From Rhodoplanes sp. Z2-YC6860 (GTDB taxonomy: Bacteria; Pseudomonadota; Alphaproteobacteria; Rhizobiales; Xanthobacteraceae): DNA of 64,000 nucleotides. Shown one piece after another: positions 37,594 through 46,489 of this stretch (its first letter is position 1; every line of letters starts with the position of its first letter). The notes below the pieces were generated by a model, which worked only from the letters and a program-made list of their open reading frames with translations, did no database searches and was not told where the DNA came from. Location of the stretch: the NCBI RefSeq assembly GCF_001579845.1, contig NZ_CP007440.1, forward strand, positions 5,974,029-6,038,028. Direction: 5' to 3'. Position numbers and translations under genes: made by a program.

Positions 37594-38313
37594 TCAGAAT
37601 TTATAACCGATACGTACAGTCACCCGTTGATCGCTCATTTCTTGCTTGAATCCCACGATTCCGAGGTTCTGAAAGCCTATGGGATAGGCAAAAATCTTCG
37701 AATCATACTGCGTGTAACGGTATGCAAGACCGGTAAACCAGTGGTCCGTGAACGCGTAGTCCACGCCGCCCCCTATCGTCCAGCCCCAGCGAGTGTCGTC
37801 GCCGCCGATCGAATAGCCTGTAGTCGTCGCAGCGATTTTCGTGGACGCGAGCGCGGCACCGCCGGCCAGATAGAACAACGCGTGGTCCGCGGCATAGCCC
37901 AGTCGCCCGCGGATTGCGCCGCCCCATCTGCTTTGCGCGGTGATGAAGTCGCCGGTGATGGCCGTCGAACGCATGGTCCCAACCGTCCACCCGGTAAAGT
38001 CGCCTTCGACGCCAACAACGAACTGACCGATTTGATAATTGTAGCCAGCCAGAAAACCATAGCTCAGGCCCTGCTTGTCACCGACAGGCAGCGACGACGC
38101 AACAAAGGCCGCGCCTGGCACGACCGCACCCGGCGTAAACTTGGGGTCGGTCTGCATCCATCCGAGCTCGCCTCCAAGATAAAGCCCGGTCCAAGTGAAC
38201 GTCGGGAGCAGCACGGCGGGCTCCTTGTAAGTCGGCGCGGGCGGCAGGTCGGCCGCTTGCGCTGCGAACGTGGCCGCAAGAAAAGTCATTGCTGATATCG
38301 CAAGTCTGTTCAT
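37594..38313 (-). CDS. Outer-membrane beta-barrel protein (Omp25/31-like)
   Basis: Start at 38313 with GAGGGAA nine bases upstream; 239 residues. A signal peptide (MNRLAISAMTFLAATFAAQA, cut before ADLPP) precedes an eight-strand barrel pattern: FTWTGLYLGGELGWMQTD, FLAGYNYQIGQFVVGVEGDF, IRGRLGYAADHALFYLAGGA and a terminal VRIGYKF ending in Phe, the outer-membrane insertion signal. The mature N-terminus ADLPPAPTYKEP is typical of rhizobial Omp25-like proteins. A paralogue lies at 55260. A TGAGTAG element is located 100 bases upstream. Confidence 0.88.
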   Translation of the reverse strand: MNRLAISAMTFLAATFAAQAADLPPAPTYKEPAVLLPTFTWTGLYLGGELGWMQTDPKFTPGAVVPGAAFVASSLPVGDKQGLSYGFLAGYNYQIGQFVVGVEGDFTGWTVGTMRSTAITGDFITAQSRWGGAIRGRLGYAADHALFYLAGGAALASTKIAATTTGYSIGGDDTRWGWTIGGGVDYAFTDHWFTGLAYRYTQYDSKIFAYPIGFQNLGIVGFKQEMSDQRVTVRIGYKF

Positions 38314-38414
38314 CAGGCTGAATTCCCTCGTGCGTCCTCGCTCCGCCGTTTCGACCTCCAAGCCGATGACTGAACGCGGAGCCCTTAAATCATAGAAGCA
38401 ACGAGCAACGGGGA

Positions 38415-38431
38415 CTACTCAAATCCCGCAA
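38415..38431 (-). promoter_or_regulatory. TGAGTAG element, site 1
   Basis: Read towards the barrel gene this is TTGCGGGATTTGAGTAG. It is enclosed by perfect 8-base dyad arms, AGCAACGG (38404-38411) and CCGTTGCT (38432-38439). The same T(T/C)GCN-N5-TGAGTAG pattern precedes five other transcription units in this window. Confidence 0.6.
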
Positions 38432-38466
38432 CCGTTGCTGGAGGGCCGCAAAAGACCTTGCAAAGA

Positions 38467-40833
38467 TCACGGCTTATCAGGAGATCCCAACTGCTTCTCA
38501 AGAGCATCGATCAAAGCAGCGAGACCGCGGTCTGCGGGCTGCAATTGCGCCAACCGTCTTGCGTAGCCTAGAGCGGCTTTGACATCGCCGCTGTCGCGAT
38601 GGAATGCGATCAGTGCCGTCAAGGTGCCGCTGTGGCTGGGATGTCGTGCAAGGTTCTGCTCCAGCACCCGTACGGCCTCGTCCGGACGACCGGCCGAATG
38701 AAGCGCCACGGCATAAGTATAGGCATATGTCGCACTGCTCGGATCGAGCTCAGCAGCGCGGGCCAGTTCCTCGAGCGCCTCAGTGCGACGTTTTGCGCGA
38801 ACCAGCGCCAGTCCGAGCCCATGATGTAGCCCTGCATCCTGCGCCGCGGACGCGATCGTCGTACGCAGGACTTCAATTCCTTCTTCGTTGCGCCCCAATT
38901 GCCGATAGAGATCGGCAAGATCGACCGCCGCCGGAGCAAACTGCGGGTTCAAGCGCAGCGCTGCCCGGTATTCCATTTCCGCGTCGGCAAACATCCCTCG
39001 CCGAGCATAAAAGGCGCCGAGAGTGGATCGCGCCTCCGGGCGATCGGCATTGAGACGTTGGGCAGCCACGAACTCAGCCGCCACGCGCTCAAAGCGCTGA
39101 CGATCCGCCGGCGGTTGGTTCGCAGCCGGAACCGCAGCCAACAGCGATACCGCCCTCAACCGTACGCCACGAACCGGGTCGGACAGGAGCGGCGAAGCAA
39201 GTGGCCAGAGCTGATCGGCCCGACCTCCTTCAAGCATGTCGAGCGCACCCACACGCACGAGCGGGCTTCGGTCAGAGAGAGCGGACCGCGCAAGACCTAT
39301 GTCGATGGAGGGGGCATGGGCCCCCAACTCCCCCAATGCGCTGGCTCGAACAAAGTCCGGGCCGGTGGTGTCAGACGCAACGATCGCCAGAAGGTTTGCA
39401 GCGTCTGTTTGGTCCGTCCATCCGGCGTGAAATGCTTGCGCGTATTTCTGAAATCCTTCGCGCTGCAACCCGAACCAGCCCTCGACCGCTGCAGCCGCCC
39501 ACTCGGCCGGCCTGTCACGATGACAATCATTGCAGGCGTTCGATGTCCCGACCTTTACCGAGATATCCGGCCGTGGAATGCGAAAGCTGTGATCGTGTCG
39601 CCGATCAACGCCCATGTAGGTATGCGAAGGCATGTGGCAGGACGCGCATGAAACCGGCAACCGAATGTCCGCATGGTGATGGTGGCTGGCGTCGTCGTAT
39701 TTCTCTGGCGAATGGCATTGTCCGCAGACATTGTTGCCCGGTGCACGCAGAGCGGCACTGTGAGACTCGTGGCAATCGCTGCAAGTGACCCCCATCGCAA
39801 ACATCTTGCTTTGGACGAAGGGGGCGTAATTGTAGGTTTCCTGCTCATCTCGCATCTGGCCGTCGGGGTGAAAGAGGCCACGAAGGAGTGGCGTGACCTG
39901 ATGGGTGTCAGCGAGGGGGCGGCCGGGGACCCAATTCTCGGACAACTGACTCCGCCTCGCATGACAAAGGCCGCAAGTTTCGACCTCCTTGCGCAGAGAC
40001 GCCGGTGTGACACTGCGCTGAGGCCTTTGCCTCGCCGGGTCCTGCTGCCAGGTCACACCGCGGCGTTCGTCGAACCGAACGAGCAGCCCGTTGTCACGAT
40101 CGCCGGTTTGCCCGAACCGCCACCACTGTGATTTATCGTTAGCCCATGCAACGTGCCGGGATCCCTGGCCGTGGCATGCTTCGCAGCCCACGCTGATTTC
40201 GCTCCAGGTTGTCGCGAATCGATCCTTAGCGGCGTCATAGTTCTTTCGAACGCCTGTCGAGTGGCATTCGGCGCACATAAAATTCCAATTCTGATTGAGC
40301 TTGGTCCAGTGCAAACTGTCGTCGTGGCGAATGTTCTCGTTTGGATAGAGATGAAACCAGCGTTGCCCCCCGTGGTCTTTTGGGCGGCTGTCCCATGCGA
40401 CTGAGAGCGCTTGCAACCGGCCGTCTGGGAACTCGATGAGGTATTGCTGCAGCGGATCGAATCCGAACGTGTATTTGATTTGGAACGTAGCAAGCTGCCC
40501 ATCGGGCCCATCTGTCTCGACAAAGAACTTGCCGTCCTTGCGGAAGAACCGCGACGTCACTCCGTGATTCTCGAAGCTCGCGTTGTTGAAATCGCCGAGG
40601 ACGGATTGATCCGTTGCGTGATCCATCGCCCGCTGATGCTGGGATGTCCTCCAACGATCGAACTCGGGCTTATGGCAACCGGCACACACCTCGCTGCCGA
40701 CGAAGGTCGCGGGCCGAGCCGCTTGTGAGCTCGCAAGAAGCGAGGGCCCTTTCGATATTAACCAGGCAAGGCCGCCAACGAAAAGCACCGCTGTCGCGAT
40801 AGCGATCGCGACAAAAACCTTCATTCTCGACAT
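38467..40833 (-). CDS. Octahaem c-type cytochrome with C-terminal TPR domain
   Basis: About 788 residues from ATG 40833 (GAGGGGG just before); a GTG at 40914 would add 27 basic residues. An N-terminal membrane anchor (VFVAIAIATAVLFVGGLAWL) is followed by eight CxxCH haem sites: CAGCH, CAECH, CEACH, CGLCH, CSDCH, CGQCH, CASCH and CNDCH. A HEAT-like segment then leads to TPRs (AEMEYRAALRLNPQFAPAAV, EALEELARAAELDPSSATYA). It is a periplasmic electron carrier or reductase of the cytochrome c554-like group, with the TPR as a protein-binding arm. A frameshifted copy of the TPR part is at 52498. Confidence 0.9.
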   Translation of the reverse strand: MSRMKVFVAIAIATAVLFVGGLAWLISKGPSLLASSQAARPATFVGSEVCAGCHKPEFDRWRTSQHQRAMDHATDQSVLGDFNNASFENHGVTSRFFRKDGKFFVETDGPDGQLATFQIKYTFGFDPLQQYLIEFPDGRLQALSVAWDSRPKDHGGQRWFHLYPNENIRHDDSLHWTKLNQNWNFMCAECHSTGVRKNYDAAKDRFATTWSEISVGCEACHGQGSRHVAWANDKSQWWRFGQTGDRDNGLLVRFDERRGVTWQQDPARQRPQRSVTPASLRKEVETCGLCHARRSQLSENWVPGRPLADTHQVTPLLRGLFHPDGQMRDEQETYNYAPFVQSKMFAMGVTCSDCHESHSAALRAPGNNVCGQCHSPEKYDDASHHHHADIRLPVSCASCHMPSHTYMGVDRRHDHSFRIPRPDISVKVGTSNACNDCHRDRPAEWAAAAVEGWFGLQREGFQKYAQAFHAGWTDQTDAANLLAIVASDTTGPDFVRASALGELGAHAPSIDIGLARSALSDRSPLVRVGALDMLEGGRADQLWPLASPLLSDPVRGVRLRAVSLLAAVPAANQPPADRQRFERVAAEFVAAQRLNADRPEARSTLGAFYARRGMFADAEMEYRAALRLNPQFAPAAVDLADLYRQLGRNEEGIEVLRTTIASAAQDAGLHHGLGLALVRAKRRTEALEELARAAELDPSSATYAYTYAVALHSAGRPDEAVRVLEQNLARHPSHSGTLTALIAFHRDSGDVKAALGYARRLAQLQPADRGLAALIDALEKQLGSPDKP

Positions 40834-41089
40834 TGCCCCCTCAGCAGGACCTTGCTGCGCGGACGGCTGCGTCCGTGATCGTCGATTGACTCGGGGGCGT
40901 CGAGAGCGGGCCACGGGAGCGGTTCCTCATGTCATCGGAAGCGAAAGGCTAAGCCAGCCGCGACAAGACGACCACGGAATTCTGCTGGCCACGGCCCAAG
41001 AGCCTGGCTTCCCAGGCAGGCGTCCAAATCTTTTTTGCGATCGCGCAAAGCCTGCTTTCAGTGCGGCCGGCAAGCCCGCCTGTGCGCAG

Positions 41090-42040
41090 CTACTTGGCCG
41101 CGCTCTCCACACGCTTCCACGTATGATCGGGATTGAACAGCTTGATGTCCGAGGCAACTCGATCCGTATTCGGTCCGAGGTCCTTCTGATAGATGGCGCC
41201 GTCGTGATTGACGACGAAGGTCATGACTCCAGAATTCCCGTAGCGGGCCGGATAGGCCAGTAGTGCAAATCCTCCAATCATCTTGCCGCGAACGACATAA
41301 TCGTAAGCGCCACCGGATGCGGCTGGGCCCTGCCCGGTCAAAATCCGATAGTAATAGCCGTGGAATGGCACCTGTTTATCGGTGCGATAGCCCGCTGCCG
41401 ACGCGCGCGCCACAAGCTCGCCAAGAGGACTTTTCGGACTGCCTTGCACATCCGGCCAGTACAGCCCATCGCGTTTGCCGGGCGTGCTCACGATGCGCTG
41501 TGCGTAAGCGTGCAGGTCGGTGCCTTGTGGGTCGGCAGCCGCGTATTCATTTTGCGCGTCGACGTAAGCGAGACAGACCTGGATTGCGTCGAGTTCGTTG
41601 CTGCCAATACGGCGATACAGGATCTCTCGGCGACCGCTTTCCGTATCAAACTGCCATGCGCCGTCCTTACGAATCATCGGAATTGGAAATGGCCAATCGC
41701 CTGAACCGATCACGAGGACAGCTTTATTGTCTCCTTCGAGAACGATCTTGTGCTTCGCTTCAAAGTTACTGAGAAAATTTGTCCGGGCGGCCTTGTCGGC
41801 AACGATGTCGCCCGACGAGATGATATCGCGACCTTGGGAGCCCAACACTGCGATGGCGCGATCGTCGCTGTCGGCCTTTGCGGCAGCGATCAACACGTCC
41901 ACCGCTTCATGGGGCGATTTGAATGATTGCTGTGAGTTCGCCGGTTGCGCCGCCATCGCGATCAAAGCGCTCACACAAATGACAAGCCACCACGACGGTC
42001 TACGTGCGCTGCTTACGGTCATCTTCATCCCCGCCGACAT
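41090..42040 (-). CDS. DUF2950 family exported protein
   Basis: A 316-residue protein with a signal peptide (VICVSALIAMAAQPANSQQS). DUF2950 landmarks are visible: GSGDWPFPIPMIRKDGAWQF, NELDAIQVCLAYVDAQNEYA, KRDGLYWPDVQG, PFHGYYYRILTGQGPAASGG, and MTFVVNHDGAIYQKDLGPNT. Role unknown. It follows the DUF3300 gene after 42 bases on the same strand, and these two families often occur together, so they are probably one operon. Starts at 42028 or 42022 are alternatives. Confidence 0.9.
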   Translation of the reverse strand: MSAGMKMTVSSARRPSWWLVICVSALIAMAAQPANSQQSFKSPHEAVDVLIAAAKADSDDRAIAVLGSQGRDIISSGDIVADKAARTNFLSNFEAKHKIVLEGDNKAVLVIGSGDWPFPIPMIRKDGAWQFDTESGRREILYRRIGSNELDAIQVCLAYVDAQNEYAAADPQGTDLHAYAQRIVSTPGKRDGLYWPDVQGSPKSPLGELVARASAAGYRTDKQVPFHGYYYRILTGQGPAASGGAYDYVVRGKMIGGFALLAYPARYGNSGVMTFVVNHDGAIYQKDLGPNTDRVASDIKLFNPDHTWKRVESAAK

Positions 42041-42082
42041 GTGAGTGATTTTGAAATTTTGCTATTCATCTAGAGGATCGCA

Positions 42083-43345
42083 CTAGCGCCCTCGACGCAT
42101 TCCGCCGCCACCACCACCACCGCCACCGCGCCCAGGGCGCTCTCCGCCAAACGACCGCCCTCCCCCAGCCATGCCGCCACCAAGGCTTTCGCGGCCACGC
42201 TCAGAGCTCAGTCGTGCGCCGTCGCCGTTCCCGATACCGGAGAACGCATTGGATTGGTCGCGCCCGCCCAAATCCGCCGTTCTGTTGGGTGCGGCGTTCG
42301 GGCCGCCAGCACGGTTGCTGGAAGCGGCGCGGTCGCGATTGTTGGGACCATTCAAGTTGGCCGGTCTGTCGTTGCGCCCCGCCTGAGGGCTACCATTCGG
42401 CCCGCTCGAAAGATCTCGCCGATTTGCATCGGGTCTCAACACCTGCTCGCCATTTCTGCCGCGGAAGTCCATCCGCTGGTTGGCCTGGCTGAAATCGGCC
42501 TTTCCATATCGCTGTCGCAATTCGGCATTGTTGTATTGAACGCCGCGACGGTGCGCCGAATTGTGCTCCCACTTGTTGATCGTGTTGCTGTTGTTGACGT
42601 TGATATTGATATCGTTGTTGTTCCAGTTGAACCCGCCGCCCCAGACTGCGCTGCCAACAGCAACGCCGGTCGCGAAGGCCAACCCGGTTGCGAATGCCGT
42701 CCCTGCCACGTAGCCCGGCGGCGGGTAGTAAACCGGCGGGTACGCCGGGTATGCCCAGGCGCCGTATACGACCGCGGGATTGTAATAGGGAACGTAGATC
42801 GTCCCGGGGACAGCGGACTGGATAACAATGACCTGCTTGTTCTGCTCGGTCTTGACGACGACTGTCTGTTCCTTCGTCGACGCCAGCTTCTTGGCCGCTT
42901 GAGCTTTCGCACGGAGCCGCTGGATGGCATCCATGACGTCCTTTTGCTGCGCCAGAACCGCATCGCCGAGCTTTTGGGACCAGTCCAGCCTTTCGCTCAT
43001 CATTGCGAGGACGCTCGGGACCGCAATCAGGGCTTTCACGCTCTGATCCCAGTTTTGGCCCGCCAATGCCGTTTTGAGTGCGTCGCCCTTCAGCGTCTTG
43101 TGCTCGCGCGCCCAGCGGTCGGCCTGAACGACCTCGAGTGGATACGTTGACGCGATGAGAACCTGCGAAAGGACATCATCCTGGTAGAGCGCGATCGGCG
43201 CGAGTATCTGCTCCAGCTGTTCCGGCTTGAGCAATGGCTGCGCCGGAGTTGTCGTGCCGGCCGGCGCTGCCGTCTGTGCGAAGATGGCGCCCGGCGACGC
43301 GCAGACCAATCCAGCGGCGATGAAGCCAATTAGCGGCACTCTCAC
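42083..43345 (-). CDS. DUF3300 family exported protein
   Basis: A 420-residue protein with a signal peptide (GFIAAGLVCASPGAIFAQTA). The conserved first half reads LEQILAPIALYQDDVLSQVL, ASTYPLEVVQADRWARE, NWDQSVKALIAVPSVLAMMS and the Tyr/Pro-rich IYVPYYNPAVVYGAWAYPAY. The second half is Asn/Gly/Arg-rich and disordered, ending in a poly-Gly stretch and MRRGR. Function unknown, probably envelope. A TGAGTAG element lies 93 bases upstream. Confidence 0.9.
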   Translation of the reverse strand: MRVPLIGFIAAGLVCASPGAIFAQTAAPAGTTTPAQPLLKPEQLEQILAPIALYQDDVLSQVLIASTYPLEVVQADRWAREHKTLKGDALKTALAGQNWDQSVKALIAVPSVLAMMSERLDWSQKLGDAVLAQQKDVMDAIQRLRAKAQAAKKLASTKEQTVVVKTEQNKQVIVIQSAVPGTIYVPYYNPAVVYGAWAYPAYPPVYYPPPGYVAGTAFATGLAFATGVAVGSAVWGGGFNWNNNDININVNNSNTINKWEHNSAHRRGVQYNNAELRQRYGKADFSQANQRMDFRGRNGEQVLRPDANRRDLSSGPNGSPQAGRNDRPANLNGPNNRDRAASSNRAGGPNAAPNRTADLGGRDQSNAFSGIGNGDGARLSSERGRESLGGGMAGGGRSFGGERPGRGGGGGGGGGMRRGR

Positions 43346-43437
43346 TGGCCTGCTCCCTTTGGTGATCTAGCCAACCATGTGTCGCTCTTGGTACGAGCGA
43401 CCGTCGCCCACACGTTGCCGACTGATCATTTCGGGGA

Positions 43438-43454
43438 CTACTCAGAAACCGCGA
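43438..43454 (-). promoter_or_regulatory. TGAGTAG element, site 2
   Basis: Read towards the DUF3300 gene: TCGCGGTTTCTGAGTAG. Dyad arms CTGATCA (43422-43428) and TGATCAG (43459-43465) flank it. A separate copy pointing the other way serves the divergent HdeA gene. Confidence 0.6.
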
Positions 43455-43538
43455 AGGGTGATCAGCGAATGCCATCGAGGCCCTTCTGGCCCCTACAAAA
43501 CGGATTCTTTTTTGCACGCTGCGCTTTTCGATCGATCA

Positions 43539-43555
43539 TCGCCGATTCTGAGTAG
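43539..43555 (+). promoter_or_regulatory. TGAGTAG element, site 3
   Basis: TCGCCGATTCTGAGTAG on the plus strand, 61 bases before the HdeA-family start. Together with the copy at 43438 it places one element in each direction in the same divergent intergenic region, as expected if the element is directional. Confidence 0.55.
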
Positions 43556-43615
43556 GCGTTCGTTATGGCCACTCCTATTGGTCGGCTGATTGAAGTTATT
43601 GGGGAGGTTGTCGAG

Positions 43616-43921
43616 ATGACAATGCCAAGACTAGCAGCTCTTTTAACTCTACTGGTGTTCGCGATGGCTTCAGGGGCGCAAGCCCAGGAGCATGCGGACA
43701 TGTCGAAGGTGACGTGTTCGGAGCTCACAAGCGTACCGCTTGAAGATGCAGTGGCCACGGGAATCTGGTTGAGCGGGTACTACAACGGAAAGCGCAACCG
43801 AACCGTCGTCAATCTGCAAAATCTGCGCGCCAACACCAAGCTCGTCATCGAACACTGCCAGAAGAATCCCAAGAAGACCGTAATGCAGGCGGTCGAAGCG
43901 CTGGCCAAGTCGATAAAGTAG
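43616..43921 (+). CDS. HdeA/HdeB-family acid-stress periplasmic protein
   Basis: The start at 43616 has GGAGG nine bases upstream and gives 101 residues; the frame extends upstream without conservation. A signal peptide (MTMPRLAALLTLLVFAMASG, cut after AQA) is followed by the HdeA fold with its two Cys (VTCSELTSV and EHCQKNP) forming the usual single disulfide. These chaperones protect periplasmic proteins at low pH. The gene converges on the TAXI operon over a perfect hairpin. Confidence 0.88.
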   Translation: MTMPRLAALLTLLVFAMASGAQAQEHADMSKVTCSELTSVPLEDAVATGIWLSGYYNGKRNRTVVNLQNLRANTKLVIEHCQKNPKKTVMQAVEALAKSIK

Positions 43922-43951
43922 GATCGACCTGCCAATCGTGCAGCTGGACAC

Positions 43952-43983
43952 AATTGGCGCGCCGGGCAACCGGCGCGCCAATT
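43952..43983. terminator. Bidirectional hairpin terminator
   Basis: A perfect 12-bp stem, AATTGGCGCGCC and GGCGCGCCAATT, with an 8-base loop, lies between the converging HdeA and TAXI genes. The AT ends of the stem give a short U-run in both directions. Confidence 0.75.
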
Positions 43984-43999
43984 TGTCGAGTCCCGCAGA

Positions 44000-45325
44000 C
44001 TAAGCCAATGGCTGCGATGCGCCGGCAGGCACAAGCGATTGTCTGCGAAAATTGATCAGATGCTCGAGCCTGCTGGCCGCAAGGCTCAACGCACCGGTCT
44101 CGGTTGCTTGTGCATCGCCGTTGCCATGTCTTTGCAACTCACGATTCAATATCTGATCGATTTCATCCTCGATCGCGACCAGATCATGATCGTCCCTGGC
44201 GGCCCGGATGCGCGCCCCTAGCGCGTGCAGATCGTCCAGCGGGTTGGTTGTGGGCCCCGGTGGCCCAAACTCCATGAAGCGACGCGCCCCTGCCCACAGC
44301 GACGTGAGTGAGCCGAATATCATCATCCCATAAAACAGCACGTCGCTATATTTTTCAAAGAAGGTCGTCTGAGATCCCTGGAAGAACGCCGACGCTCCCG
44401 GATGGACCTGGATCGGCGGATCCTTGTCGGCGCCCGGCGCACTGATTTGCACGAGGCCCGGGACCTCGGAGACCAGCTCCTGACGCAGATTCATGATCGT
44501 TTTCGCCAAGTCCGAAATCAGTTCTTCCGGCACATCCTTATGTGCCGCCAGAAATAGAGGCACACGGATCGTATCGATGGTGTCATCCGGGATCGGGGGT
44601 GATGTCCGGAATACTCCCTTTGGAAGCTCGAAGCTCTCGTACTGCGGTGACACAGCAGCGAGCGCCTCCGCCGAGTCCAAAGCGATGATGTTCGGCTGTT
44701 GTTTCGCACCGGGCGGAACGAGACCGCGAAGAGTTGTCAAGTATCTTTGGGTGAGCGGCGCGACGACGAGCACTGCGCTGACTTGTTTTTTCAGAATTGC
44801 CTGCCGCGCTTCCGCTGGCGTCAGATCCTTGATCTGAAAGCCCGCACGGGTGAGCCCGTATTCTTTCACAAGCAATTCAACGAGCCGTTGATTGACCTCT
44901 GTGTCGACGACACCAAGAACCTTTCCGTTCAAATCACCGAACGACTTGATCGAAGAACCGGCAGGCACGACCACCATGGCTGTCAGATGCGTGATAAGCA
45001 CAACGCTCCGGGCCGCACTCAAATCCCCGACATCTGGTCGCAGCACCGCAAGATCGACCTGCTTCTTCGCCAGCGCCTCGGATGCGGCAATCGCGGTCGC
45101 GGTATCGACGACCTTCAGCCGAGTGCGCGTTTTGCTCGACGCGACCCTTTCGGCGAGCAACGACAGCGCACGAACCACTTCGCCATCGACCGATCCCCCG
45201 GCCACAGTCAGCGTTATGGGACGCGTCAGATATTGATAGGCTCCCAGCCCCGCACCAACCGCCAAAAACAAAAGGCCAACAACCAGCGCGATTCTGGCCG
45301 ATCGCGACCCGAGCATTGCCACCAT
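44000..45325 (-). CDS. TAXI-family periplasmic binding protein (TRAP-like)
   Basis: A 441-residue protein with an N-terminal anchor (ARIALVVGLLFLAVGAGLGA), a TAXI solute-binding domain (LTVAGGSVDGEVVRALSLLA, VLITHLTAMVVVPAGSSIKS, FGDLNGKVLGVVDTEVNQRL) and a second membrane segment near residue 350 (FYGMMIFGSLTSLWAGARRF) followed by a cytoplasmic helical tail. The second segment and tail are found in the membrane-anchored TAXI subgroup. No TRAP permease is nearby. It starts 16 bases after the outer-membrane gene, in an operon with the arylsulfatase; the ligand could be a product of that enzyme. Confidence 0.82.
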   Translation of the reverse strand: MVAMLGSRSARIALVVGLLFLAVGAGLGAYQYLTRPITLTVAGGSVDGEVVRALSLLAERVASSKTRTRLKVVDTATAIAASEALAKKQVDLAVLRPDVGDLSAARSVVLITHLTAMVVVPAGSSIKSFGDLNGKVLGVVDTEVNQRLVELLVKEYGLTRAGFQIKDLTPAEARQAILKKQVSAVLVVAPLTQRYLTTLRGLVPPGAKQQPNIIALDSAEALAAVSPQYESFELPKGVFRTSPPIPDDTIDTIRVPLFLAAHKDVPEELISDLAKTIMNLRQELVSEVPGLVQISAPGADKDPPIQVHPGASAFFQGSQTTFFEKYSDVLFYGMMIFGSLTSLWAGARRFMEFGPPGPTTNPLDDLHALGARIRAARDDHDLVAIEDEIDQILNRELQRHGNGDAQATETGALSLAASRLEHLINFRRQSLVPAGASQPLA

Positions 45326-45341
45326 TCTGTTCGCACCGCTG

Positions 45342-46388
45342 CTATTTGGTGATCATGGTCTTCGGCCGGGCGCCTGGCGGCGGCGGAGCCGACGCAATCA
45401 CAAACGTGACCCACGCATTCCAGCCTTCAGCGCGGTTCTCCGCGTTGAATTCCTTATAGCCTTTGAAATTCAAATAGCCCTGTTTGTCGCCCACAGGGAA
45501 AATGAAGCCGACCTGCGGCCCGATGGCCGCGACCCGTGACTTGAAGTCACCCAGGAAGACCGGCTGACCACTGTCAGCCGTAAGCTGCTGATAGTGATAT
45601 CCGACCAGGCCCACGTGCATTTGCTTTGAAAGGAACTGGGACGCACCCCAATCCAGATGGAAGCTGGTCCCGTTCTGGTAGTCCGTCGATGGGTTGGTGA
45701 AATTGTATGTGAAGCCGGCGACGGCCGAAAACTCATGACCCTTCTGCGGATCGAAATACGTATATCCACCACCGGCATCGATGGCACCATGTCCAATGCC
45801 CACATTGGCCAGATTGCTCGAATCATAGGTCCCGACCGGGATGCCCCCGGTCATGTAAGCCATGTAGTTGTGCACGCCAGCGTTCCACCGAAGCGACACT
45901 TGCGGATAAAGATCGCCAACTCCGCTCTCTGCATCACTGATGGAGCCGTTGCGCACGAGCGCTAGCGGTCCCAATGTGCCCATCGCCGTTCCGTTGATCG
46001 ACGTGTCGGTGCGGCCATAAATCACAGTCATCCCGGCAGCCAGCTGCCCTCCGAGCACCGGGTTCGCAAACACGTAGCTCGGCGCAAAGATCGCGAGATC
46101 ACCATGCGCCTTCAGATTGGTATTGAGGTTGACGTTCAGGGTCGAGGTAAACCGGCCGGCCTCGACCTGGCGGGCCGCACTCACGTTCCCGTCCGCTTTG
46201 ACCGACGTGTGATAGTAGGCCGTGGCCAGCATCCAGCCGGGCTGTTGCGGAAGCGCGGCCATGCTTCCGTATTGTCCGGGGAGCCAAAAGCTGATGCCAG
46301 CCTCGTCGGCGTGAGATGCGCTTGGGTACTGCAGCAATGCGGCAACAGCTGCCGATGCCCACAGCAACGGCTTGGTCTTCGTATTCAT
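45342..46388 (-). CDS. SphA/phenol-degradation-type outer-membrane protein
   Basis: The start at 46388 has GGGGGAG upstream and gives 348 residues. A signal peptide (ending SASHA) leads into the family opening DEAGISFWLPGQYGSMAALP. Barrel strands such as GDLYPQVSLRWNAGVHNYMA, VGIGHGAIDAGGGYTYFDPQ and FLSKQMHVGLVGYHYQQLTA follow, ending in WVTFVIA plus a short tail. The family is linked to uptake of hydrophobic or aromatic compounds. A close paralogue at 56965 also accompanies an arylsulfatase. Middle gene of a three-gene operon. Confidence 0.88.
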   Translation of the reverse strand: MNTKTKPLLWASAAVAALLQYPSASHADEAGISFWLPGQYGSMAALPQQPGWMLATAYYHTSVKADGNVSAARQVEAGRFTSTLNVNLNTNLKAHGDLAIFAPSYVFANPVLGGQLAAGMTVIYGRTDTSINGTAMGTLGPLALVRNGSISDAESGVGDLYPQVSLRWNAGVHNYMAYMTGGIPVGTYDSSNLANVGIGHGAIDAGGGYTYFDPQKGHEFSAVAGFTYNFTNPSTDYQNGTSFHLDWGASQFLSKQMHVGLVGYHYQQLTADSGQPVFLGDFKSRVAAIGPQVGFIFPVGDKQGYLNFKGYKEFNAENRAEGWNAWVTFVIASAPPPPGARPKTMITK

Positions 46389-46489
46389 TGACTCCCCCAA
46401 CCCCACACAGAATTTCGGTGCCGCGCTTGCAACAGTCTCCATCCGATGCGGGTGCGCACAATCCCGCCGGTTCTGATTGATCGCGGCTC

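Noticed and set aside
42254-43150. 298-codon plus-strand frame
   Set aside because: Antisense to DUF3300, arising from high GC at third positions.
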